Positions 7,359-13,185 of a DNA stretch of 16,458 nt are shown piece after piece. Source of the stretch: Deltaproteobacteria bacterium. Its GTDB lineage: Bacteria > Desulfobacterota > BSN033 > UBA1163. Position numbers and translations under genes: made by a program. The DNA is taken from positions 1 to 16,458 of the forward strand of contig VGRU01000054.1 in assembly GCA_016875255.1 (NCBI GenBank), given 5' to 3'. Positions within the stretch are counted from its first letter, which is position 1, and the number at the start of each line of letters is the position of its first letter. The notes under the pieces are model-generated. The model saw nothing but the letters and a program-made list of their open reading frames with translations. It ran no database searches and was not told where the DNA came from.

Positions 7359-7511
7359 ACCTAAATTGAGCGATTTTCCCCCGTAGATGTAGTCGCACCC
7401 TTTAGGTTGCGGGATTTCTTGGATTTTGATTCTCACCCAATGGGTGAATTCATCACGCAGGCTAAAGCCTGCGGCTACAGGTCCATTTTAAAAGAATCGC
7501 TCAATTTAGGT
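7359..7511. repeat. MITE-like element with 17-bp perfect terminal inverted repeats
   Basis: ACCTAAATTGAGCGATT (7359-7375) is the exact reverse complement of 7495-7511. Inside are two hairpins: TCACCC / GGGTGA (7433-7447) and CGCAGGCT / AGCCTGCG (7456-7473). The 153-bp element lies within the 315-bp gap between the Mo and FAD subunit genes. It contains no credible reading frame. Apart from this element and the one at 7528-7598 I see nothing else in the gap, and no convincing promoter. Confidence 0.8.
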
Positions 7512-7527
7512 TATAAATGATACCCAA

Positions 7528-7598
7528 CCGATCACCCTGAGGCTCTCGAAGGGTCCGAATTTCAATTGTTCACCCTTCGACAGGCTCAGGGCGAACGG
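7528..7598. repeat. Imperfect palindrome of the CCCTGAG-CGAAGGG type
   Basis: Two facing copies (about 7528-7559 and 7569-7598) of a widespread bacterial unit, ACCCTTCGACAGGCTCAGGG, form an imperfect hairpin of about 70 bp with a short AT-rich loop. The left copy carries several mismatches to the right one. It sits 55 bp past the end of the FAD subunit gene. Confidence 0.7.
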
Positions 7599-7652
7599 CA
7601 TTTAATTTCTGAGTGACTCCTTGACCTACTTCAAGCCTCAATAGACCTCATT

Positions 7653-8510
7653 TCATCTTTCCAAGACCTTCCGCATCGCTCTCATGAAGATGGCCTCCAC
7701 CACGGGCGCTTTATAAGACGTAGAGGGTCTTATTCCGCTGTGTCTTATCATCGCCTCTGATACTTTTCTTGATGCCACTCTTATCAACTCCTGATCGGGG
7801 AGTTTACCTTTTAAAAATTCTTCCACCTCCGCCAATCTTTGAGGCGCTGGCAAAACAGCTCCCGGAGCAATCCGTATGTCTTTAATCTTCCCATCCCCTA
7901 CCTGGAGAAGGAGAGCCATACTCATTCTCGCAATGGTCATGGCCTCTCTCCTGGCCAGCCTGATAAAAGAGCCATTTATATCTCGTGAAAGTTTTTTAAA
8001 AGTGATTCGAACCAGAATTTCGTGGGGTTGCAGAACCGTCTCATAGGGCCCCTTAATGAGTTGGGCCACGGGGACCTCCCGTTCACCCTTCTGAGAGACA
8101 ACTTTTCCAACAGCCTCCAAGGCTAATAAAGGAGGAAGAGTATCAGCCGCCGGAGAAGCATTGACGATATTTCCTCCGATTGTTCCGAGGTTTCTGATCT
8201 GGGGAGAACCGATTTCAGAGGCCGCATCCGATAAGACACCTCCAAATTGCCTCACCAGCGAAGAAGAGGCAATCTCCGAATGGGAAACAGCCGCTCCGAC
8301 GGATAAGATTCCGTCCGACTCTTCAATCCCACGGAGTTCCTTCAGGTTCGTAATGTCCATGAGCAATTGTGGGTTCTGGTTTCCATTTCGAAGACCGATC
8401 ACCAGGTCAGTTCCTCCGGCGATCACCTTCGCCTTCCCACATGCTTCTTGTAATAGACGGCAGGCTTCTTGAAGGGTCTTCGGGGTTTGGTAGTCGAAAG
8501 AAGGAATCAT
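7653..8510 (-). CDS. FAD-binding subunit of molybdenum hydroxylase (CoxM/NdhF type)
   Basis: A 285-residue FAD subunit of the xanthine dehydrogenase/CO dehydrogenase type, passing electrons from the [2Fe-2S] subunit to an acceptor. The two FAD-binding signatures are present: AGGTDLV (31-37) and TIGGN (110-114), followed by NASPAADTLPPLLAL. The C-terminal CO_deh_flav_C domain begins near 178 and includes RREAMTIARMS. It lacks the [4Fe-4S] insertion found in 4-hydroxybenzoyl-CoA reductase beta subunits, which argues against that enzyme. Length is normal. It lies between the [2Fe-2S] and Mo subunit genes, the order small, medium, large. No clear Shine-Dalgarno precedes the ATG at 8510. Confidence 0.9.
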   Translation of the reverse strand: MIPSFDYQTPKTLQEACRLLQEACGKAKVIAGGTDLVIGLRNGNQNPQLLMDITNLKELRGIEESDGILSVGAAVSHSEIASSSLVRQFGGVLSDAASEIGSPQIRNLGTIGGNIVNASPAADTLPPLLALEAVGKVVSQKGEREVPVAQLIKGPYETVLQPHEILVRITFKKLSRDINGSFIRLARREAMTIARMSMALLLQVGDGKIKDIRIAPGAVLPAPQRLAEVEEFLKGKLPDQELIRVASRKVSEAMIRHSGIRPSTSYKAPVVEAIFMRAMRKVLER

Positions 8511-8530
8511 ACAAGTCTGTTTAAGGTTGG

Positions 8531-8602
8531 AGGTAAGAGGAGCACTTCGTTTAAGGCATAAAATCTTTTGCCTCTTACCTTAAGTCCCGTCTTTGACGGG
8601 AC
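8531..8602. repeat. Two hairpins between [2Fe-2S] and FAD subunit genes
   Basis: AGGTAAGAGG (8531-8540) pairs exactly with CCTCTTACCT (8571-8580). Next to it, GTCCCGTC (8584-8591) pairs with GACGGGAC (8595-8602) around loop TTT. They occupy most of the 97-bp gap between two subunits of one enzyme, so they probably do not terminate transcription fully. Confidence 0.7.
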
Positions 8603-8607
8603 GATCC

Positions 8608-9063
8608 TCAAACCTCCGACACTTTTTCAATCGCTTCAACGATCTGCTGGTATCCTGTGCACCGGCAGAGGTGGCCGGAAATGGCGCCCTTCACCTCTTC
8701 TTTCGTTGGATGGGGATTTCCATCCAGGAGCGCTTTGGCCGACATCAATATTCCGGGGGTGCAGAATCCGCATTGCACCGCTCCATGATCCATAAAGGAT
8801 TGTTGAAGCGGGTGAAGAAAAACCTGATCTCCTAATCCTTCAACCGTTTCCACACTCCTTCCCTCTGCCTTAGGAGCCAATATCAGACATGCATTGACCG
8901 GCCTTCCATCCATCACCACGGTGCATGCACCGCATTCCCCGATCCCGCAGCCTTCCTTTGTTCCGGTGAGGCCCAGTTTCTCACGAAGAAGCCGCAGGAG
9001 CGTCCAGTGAGGAGGAACCTCTACTTGTATCAATTTTCCGTTAAGCTTGAACTCGATCTCCAT
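8608..9063 (-). CDS. [2Fe-2S] subunit of molybdenum hydroxylase (CoxS/NdhS type)
   Basis: A 151-residue small subunit with two [2Fe-2S] domains that relay electrons from the Mo site to FAD. Counted from the ATG at 9063, the N-terminal plant-ferredoxin-type domain has C39, C44, C47 (GCGIGECGAC) and C59. The C-terminal four-helix domain has C98 and C101 (QCGFCTPG) and C133 and C135 (CRCTGY). All eight ligands are intact and length is typical. An in-frame GTG at 9072 would add three residues; I prefer the ATG because MEIEFKLNGK is the usual beginning and GTGAGA lies just before it. It is the first of the three hydroxylase genes, separated from the aldehyde dehydrogenase by a repeat-filled gap. 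Confidence 0.92.
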   Translation of the reverse strand: MEIEFKLNGKLIQVEVPPHWTLLRLLREKLGLTGTKEGCGIGECGACTVVMDGRPVNACLILAPKAEGRSVETVEGLGDQVFLHPLQQSFMDHGAVQCGFCTPGILMSAKALLDGNPHPTKEEVKGAISGHLCRCTGYQQIVEAIEKVSEV

Positions 9064-9090
9064 CAATCTCACGATATCAGCTGTGCCATC

Positions 9091-9157
9091 AAATCCGAAA
9101 TCCGAATATCGTCATGCCCAAGGCAGATCCGCCTCTGGCGGAAAATCCGAAACAAAT
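9091..9157. repeat. CGAAATCCGAA repeat interrupted by a 31-nt hairpin insert
   Basis: Bases 9091-9111 plus 9143-9157 match the uninterrupted element at 16414-16449 at 35 of 36 positions. Between them lies a 31-base segment (9112-9142) with stem TCCGCC (9128-9133) / GGCGGA (9137-9142). This reads as a clean insertion of a small GC-rich palindrome into an older AT-rich repeat. It is part of the 327-bp gene-free stretch between the small subunit and aldehyde dehydrogenase genes, which holds only repeats as far as I can see. Confidence 0.75.
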
Positions 9158-9273
9158 ACAAACGCATTAAATGAGATCCTGAAACGAGTTCAGCATGACA
9201 AAAAGTATGTCATTCCGAACTTGTTTCGGAATCTCGAATTTTGCCATGACCATATATTAATTGCGTTTGTATT
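9155..9273. repeat. Inverted-repeat element with 12-bp ends and two internal hairpins
   Basis: AATACAAACGCA (9155-9166) is the exact reverse complement of TGCGTTTGTATT (9262-9273). Inside are CTGAA / TTCAG (9179-9193) and ATTCCGAA / TTCGGAAT (9212-9232), the latter followed by a clear variant of the ATTCCGG-type repeats elsewhere in the window. No reading frame of note crosses it. Confidence 0.65.
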
Positions 9274-9317
9274 AAATTCAAATTTTCAAAACGTTTGAAC
9301 TTATGTTTCAGTCATTC

Positions 9318-9385
9318 GATATTGTTTCGAGTTTCGCCTGCCTGCGCGAAGCCGCTTCGGCGAAGGCAGGGATTTCGTGCTTCGA
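9318..9385. repeat. AT-rich repeat interrupted by a 34-nt GC-rich hairpin
   Basis: GATATTGTTTCGA (9318-9330) recurs exactly at 11049-11061. A GC-rich hairpin (9337-9370; CCTGCCT pairs with AGGCAGG, and CGAAG with CTTCG) then interrupts the element before it resumes as GATTTCGTGCTTCGAG. It lies just downstream of the aldehyde dehydrogenase stop on the transcribed strand and may act as a transcript-end hairpin. Confidence 0.65.
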
Positions 9386-9390
9386 GTTTA

Positions 9391-10905
9391 TTATTTTCTG
9401 GAATATTTCATCGCAAAGCCATCATCCAGTGTCTTGGCCACTCCTTGAAGCGAGGAATGCCACCGGCTGATGATCACCTTTTTGTCGGTATAGAAGTCAA
9501 TCGCCTCATTGGCCCGACCCCGGATATCACCGAACATCGAAATCTTCCTCCCGCCGACAGGGAAATAGGCAATAGGGGCAGGCGTTCCGATATTGATCCC
9601 CACCTGGCCCACATCGACCAATCGGGCAAATTCTCGGGCCCATCCGCCATTCTCCGTATAAATGTTTGCCGTATGGCCATAAGGGCTTTGATTGATGATC
9701 TGAACGCCCTCGGCAAGATCCTTCACCTTCTTGAGACAGCGAACCGGGCCGAAGACCTCGAGTTGAAAGATGCGCATCTCCGGTTCTGCCTCAACAACCG
9801 TAGGACCAAGAAAATATCCTTTGGGATATTTATCTACTTTTGGATTCCTGCCGTCGACCAAAAGTTTCGCCCCATCCTTGATTCCCTGCTCCACCTCTCT
9901 TAACATCTGGTTTAAAGCCTCTTTTGAGACGACCGGCCCCAGCGTCACTCCTTTGTCCATACCATAGCCCAGGACAAGTTTTTTGGAGAGATCGAGAAAC
10001 TTCTCTTTGACCTTCTCGTAAACCTTCTCAACGGCCAGAACATTCGATACGGCAAAACACCGCTCTCCCACATGGCCAAAACAGGAGTCGACCACATTCT
10101 GCATGATCTCATCGATGATCGCATCCTCGGCAATCAAGACATGATTCTTTGCGCCCCCCTGACATTGAGCCCTCTTCCCATGATTGATAGCGGTCTTATA
10201 AACACGTTCCCCCACCTCCGAGGAACCGACGAATGAAACACCGATTGTCCCTGGATGTGTGACCAGGGCTTCACCCACTCCGCTTCCTGAACCGTGGAGG
10301 AGGTTGAGCGCCCCCTTTGGAAAACCGCACTCATCGGCAATCTCGATGATTCGGGTAATCGTCATCGGGCAGAGGCGACTCGACTTGACGATCGCCGTAT
10401 TTCCTGCGGCAAGTCCCCACACAAAGTAGAGGGCAATCATGGCAGGAAAGTTGAAGGGAGGTAGAAATACGAAAGCTCCGAGGGGCTCCCGGATATACAT
10501 CGTATCGACGCCGGTTCCTACATCCTCCGCATGACTTCCCTTAAGGAGTTCCGGTCCCGCACAAGCGTGCTCCACATACTCCATCGCACGGGTTATCTCT
10601 CCCCGTGCATCGGCCAGGGTCTTTCCGTTTTCATTCACAATCAGCCCGGCGATCTCTTCCTGATGTTTCTGTAGTTTTTCATGGAAATCGAAAAGAAACT
10701 TTGCGCGCCGGGGTGGAGGCGTATTTCTCCACGACCAGAAAGCTTCCTGGGCAAGCCTCACCGTCCTGTCAATTTCGTCCGGGGTTGTTTCCGGGCAGAG
10801 GGCAATCACCTCATCCGTAGCCGGATTTCTCACCTCAAGCCACCGATGCGTCTTCGACTCCACCCACTGCCCATTGATGTAATTTTTCAGTCTCTTAACT
10901 TCCAT
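9391..10905 (-). CDS. mmsA: MmsA-type CoA-acylating semialdehyde dehydrogenase
   Basis: A 504-residue NAD-dependent aldehyde dehydrogenase of the methylmalonate-semialdehyde dehydrogenase class, whose members oxidatively decarboxylate 2-substituted malonate semialdehydes to acyl-CoA. The catalytic cysteine is C283 in GERC (280-283). The usual ELGGK general-base Glu is replaced by QGGAKNH (249-255), typical of the CoA-dependent class. R106 and R282 match the two arginines reported as essential in Bacillus subtilis IolA/MmsA. The start is supported by AAAGGA (10917-10912) six bases before the ATG. It is encoded between the TRAP transporter and the hydroxylase. Inference: its substrate here is 2-formylglutarate from enamidase, yielding glutaryl-CoA, CO2 and NADH. 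An ordinary valine or inositol catabolic MmsA role cannot be excluded, but no genes of those pathways are nearby. Confidence 0.88.
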   Translation of the reverse strand: MEVKRLKNYINGQWVESKTHRWLEVRNPATDEVIALCPETTPDEIDRTVRLAQEAFWSWRNTPPPRRAKFLFDFHEKLQKHQEEIAGLIVNENGKTLADARGEITRAMEYVEHACAGPELLKGSHAEDVGTGVDTMYIREPLGAFVFLPPFNFPAMIALYFVWGLAAGNTAIVKSSRLCPMTITRIIEIADECGFPKGALNLLHGSGSGVGEALVTHPGTIGVSFVGSSEVGERVYKTAINHGKRAQCQGGAKNHVLIAEDAIIDEIMQNVVDSCFGHVGERCFAVSNVLAVEKVYEKVKEKFLDLSKKLVLGYGMDKGVTLGPVVSKEALNQMLREVEQGIKDGAKLLVDGRNPKVDKYPKGYFLGPTVVEAEPEMRIFQLEVFGPVRCLKKVKDLAEGVQIINQSPYGHTANIYTENGGWAREFARLVDVGQVGINIGTPAPIAYFPVGGRKISMFGDIRGRANEAIDFYTDKKVIISRWHSSLQGVAKTLDDGFAMKYSRK

Positions 10906-10917
10906 CGTCGATCCTTT
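10906..10917 (-). promoter_or_regulatory. Ribosome binding site of the aldehyde dehydrogenase gene
   Basis: AAAGGA at 10917-10912, six bases upstream of the ATG at 10905-10903. It supports the chosen start. Confidence 0.65.
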
Positions 10918-10950
10918 CTAATCAATAATATTTTATCCCTATCAATTCAT

Positions 10951-11088
10951 AAATTCGAATTTCGAAGCACGAATTTCGAAACAAATTCAAATGTTCAAAA
11001 TATAAATGACCCAAACGGATAAGTTTTAAATTTTGAGACTTGAATTTTGATATTGTTTCGAATTTCGAAATTAGGATTTCGAATTTTC
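10951..11088. repeat. Facing copies of the AT-rich TTTCGAA repeat
   Basis: The gap between dctM and the aldehyde dehydrogenase gene holds two diverged, oppositely oriented copies of the CGAAATTCGAA family: about 10951-10990 and about 11045-11088. The second contains GATATTGTTTCGA, which also occurs at 9318-9330. The centre is AT-rich and without a recognisable promoter. Confidence 0.55.
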
Positions 11089-11094
11089 ATAAAC

Positions 11095-12402
11095 CTACCT
11101 TCCCATCATATTCGGCAGGAAAAGAGCAATTTTCGGAAAAAGAGTGATCAGGATGACAACGGCTATCATCGATAAAAGAAACGGAGCGGCCCCTCGAAAG
11201 ATCGTCTGCATCGGGACATCCTTGACCACACCGGCAAGCGTATAGACATTCAGCCCGACAGGTGGAGTGATGAGCCCAGCCTCCATCATAATCACACAGA
11301 CGACTCCAAACCAGATGGGGTCAAAACCAAGTGCCTTAATCACAGGGAAAATGACGGGCATCGTAAGCACCATCATTGAGATCGCATCGAGAAAACAGCC
11401 AAGCATCATGTAGATTAATATGATGATGGCAAGGATCACATACCGGGACACCTCAAGGCCACCCATCCACGAAGAGACGGCCATGGGGATGGTCGAAAGG
11501 GCGAGAAAATAGCTGAACACATTTGCGCCTGCAACTAAGAATAGGACAAGAACAGAGATTCGAGCCGCCTCCAAAAGGGAGGAGAAAAGGTTTTGAAGGG
11601 TCAACCTTCTCTTCAATAGAATGATCAGAAAAAGGGCTGAAGCGCCGATGGCGCCTGCCTCCGTGGGATTGATAAAGCCCAAATAGATGCCCCCCATGAC
11701 GATGAGAAAGACGAGAACGGTCTCCCATATTCCTCTGAGGGCCAGCAATTTCTCTCTAAAACTGACCTCTCCGGGATTGGACGGGGCCAGGCTCGGATCC
11801 ATCTTCACCTTAAAGACGATGATGGCAATAAAGGCAATGGAGAGAAGAATCCCGGGAAGGATTCCCGAAATTAAAAGCTTCCCTATGGACTGTTCGGTCA
11901 GCATCCCATAAACCACGAAACCGAGACTGGGCGGGATGAGGAAACTGAGCGTTCCGCCGGCCGCCACCGCACCCACGGCTAACCTTGGCGAATAGTTAAA
12001 CCGCCTCATCTCCGGAATGGCAATCGTCCCCATGGCCGCCGAGGCCGCAACAGAGGAGCCGCTCAGGGCCGCGAAAAAGGCGCAGGCAGTGATGGTGGCA
12101 ATTCCCAATCCCCCTGGCAACCTTCTGAACCACTTGTCAAAGGTCTCGTAAAGCTCTCTGGTGATGCCTGCATTTCCAGCAAATCCACCCATCAGGATGA
12201 AGAGAGGAATGATCGTATAGGGATAGTAAGAAGCGGTTTCATAGACGGTCTTGGCCACCACAGGCAGTGCCGCGCCGACCGATGCCAGATAACTGATGCC
12301 TAAAAAACCGACAAACATCATGACAAAGGCAATGGGCATTCCCAAAAAGAGGAGAAAGAGGAGAAGAATACTTCCTATGATGCCGGCAGTAATCGGGCTC
12401 AC
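11095..12402 (-). CDS. dctM: TRAP transporter large permease, DctM type
   Basis: A 435-residue, very hydrophobic protein with about a dozen membrane segments, the ion-coupled transport subunit of a tripartite TRAP carrier in the cytoplasmic membrane. Diagnostic stretches are the N-terminal LFLGMPIAFVMMFVGFLG, FFAALSGSSVAASAAMGTIA, AAGGTLSFLIPPSLGFVVYG, and the C-terminal MMEAGLITPPVGLNVYTLAG. It starts with GTG at 12402-12400, overlapping the TGA of dctQ by four bases (GTGA), with AAAGGAAGG upstream, so the two are translationally coupled. Length is normal. The transported substrate cannot be read from DctM; the cluster suggests nicotinate or a related N-heterocyclic acid. Confidence 0.95.
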   Translation of the reverse strand: MSPITAGIIGSILLLFLLFLGMPIAFVMMFVGFLGISYLASVGAALPVVAKTVYETASYYPYTIIPLFILMGGFAGNAGITRELYETFDKWFRRLPGGLGIATITACAFFAALSGSSVAASAAMGTIAIPEMRRFNYSPRLAVGAVAAGGTLSFLIPPSLGFVVYGMLTEQSIGKLLISGILPGILLSIAFIAIIVFKVKMDPSLAPSNPGEVSFREKLLALRGIWETVLVFLIVMGGIYLGFINPTEAGAIGASALFLIILLKRRLTLQNLFSSLLEAARISVLVLFLVAGANVFSYFLALSTIPMAVSSWMGGLEVSRYVILAIIILIYMMLGCFLDAISMMVLTMPVIFPVIKALGFDPIWFGVVCVIMMEAGLITPPVGLNVYTLAGVVKDVPMQTIFRGAAPFLLSMIAVVILITLFPKIALFLPNMMGR

Positions 12403-12881
12403 GATGGCCTTCCTTTCAATTTTCCTATGGAACCGGCGAGATCGATCAGAAGTTCCAGCCAGAGAAGAAAACCTCCGATGGCAACGAGCAATCGAAAGGG
12501 ATACTGAGGAATCCGTAACATATCCGAGACGGTCCGTTCCCGGATCCCCTCTATCCAGCCCTGCCAGACGAGGATCGAAATAATGAAGAGGCTGAGAGAG
12601 ATGGTGATAATCTGGCAGAGGGTTTGAATACGTGGAGATAACCGGGAGGTCAAGAAGCTCACTCCCACGTGTCCTTTCACCTGCTGGGTATAGGCCGCGC
12701 CGAGCAGGATGAAGACGGCCAATATATATTCGGAAAGCTCAAAGGCGCCCGGAATGGTTTTGGCAAAAAATTTCCTACCAACCACATCCCCGGTGGTAAG
12801 CAGCATCAAAGGAAGAAGCAAACACATTCCTCCTCCGCACACATAATAATTGATCCGCCGGATCAGATGTTTGATCTTCAT
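12399..12881 (-). CDS. dctQ: TRAP transporter small permease, DctQ type
   Basis: A 160-residue protein with four predicted membrane segments and the DctQ-characteristic stretches VVGRKFF, PGAFELSEYILAVFILLGAAY and QQVKGHVGVSFL. It pairs with DctM to form the membrane part of the TRAP carrier. I place the start at the ATG 12881-12879 (MKIKHLIRR), preceded by GGAAGG; a TTG nine codons upstream at 12908 keeps the frame open but has no good ribosome site. Its stop overlaps the dctM start by four bases. Unlike most TRAP operons, it is separated from the receptor gene by about 300 bp carrying a hairpin and a MITE-like element. Confidence 0.92.
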   Translation of the reverse strand: MKIKHLIRRINYYVCGGGMCLLLPLMLLTTGDVVGRKFFAKTIPGAFELSEYILAVFILLGAAYTQQVKGHVGVSFLTSRLSPRIQTLCQIITISLSLFIISILVWQGWIEGIRERTVSDMLRIPQYPFRLLVAIGGFLLWLELLIDLAGSIGKLKGRPS

Positions 12882-12923
12882 GGCCGATTGACCTTCCGTG
12901 ATCGACAAAAAGAAGCTATCTTC

Positions 12924-13114
12924 TAATTAGAGTCTGTTTATAAATTGCCCCTTCAATCAGAATCGTCATTCCGGCGAAAGCCGGAATCCAGGGTTCCTGG
13001 TGAAAACCGGGACCTAGTCTTTGAGATGGTTCCCGACTTTCGTCGGGACGACGTCTGGATGCCGGATCAAGTCCGGCATGACGGAAAAAGACATTTATAA
13101 ACAAACTCTAATTA
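12924..13114. repeat. 191-bp MITE-like element with 22-bp terminal inverted repeats
   Basis: Bases 12924-12945 (beginning TAATTAGAGTCTG) and the reverse complement of 13093-13114 agree at 21 of 22 positions. Three clear hairpins lie inside: ATTCCGGC / GCCGGAAT (12968-12987), TCCCGAC / GTCGGGA (13031-13048) and ATGCCGGA / TCCGGCAT (13059-13079). It sits between dctP and dctQ. A 62-codon frame across it encodes repeat-type peptides and is not a gene. With the hairpin at 13129-13156 it accounts for most of this roughly 300-bp gap; I see nothing else there. Confidence 0.8.
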
Positions 13115-13128
13115 ACCGATAACAACAT

Positions 13129-13156
13129 CGAGGGGGCGACGCTCGTCGCCCCCTCG
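13129..13156 (-). terminator. Strong hairpin after dctP, probable attenuator
   Basis: CGAGGGGGCGACG (13129-13141) and CGTCGCCCCCTCG (13144-13156) form a perfect 13-bp GC-rich stem with a two-base loop, 29 bases after the dctP stop in the direction of transcription. No U-run follows, so partial termination or protection of the upstream message from 3' decay is more likely than full termination. Such a structure would allow the periplasmic receptor to be made in excess of the permease. Confidence 0.55.
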
Positions 13157-13185
13157 CTCCACACTCTGATTCATTCCTTTATTCC

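Noticed and set aside
5079..9063. Identity of the Mo hydroxylase as 4-hydroxybenzoyl-CoA reductase or CO dehydrogenase
   Set aside because: The FAD subunit lacks the extra [4Fe-4S] insertion of 4-hydroxybenzoyl-CoA reductase. I see no VAYRCSFR motif of CO dehydrogenase in the large subunit, and the neighbours point to nicotinate.
9047..9298. An 83-codon plus-strand frame in the gap upstream of the small subunit
   Set aside because: It covers only AT-rich repeats and the inverted-repeat element, has no Shine-Dalgarno and no recognisable protein.
12916..13104. A 62-codon minus-strand frame encoding 'RHAGLDPASRR' and 'WIPAFAGMT'
   Set aside because: It is wholly inside the 12924-13114 repeat element; these are the familiar translations of palindromic repeats rather than a gene.
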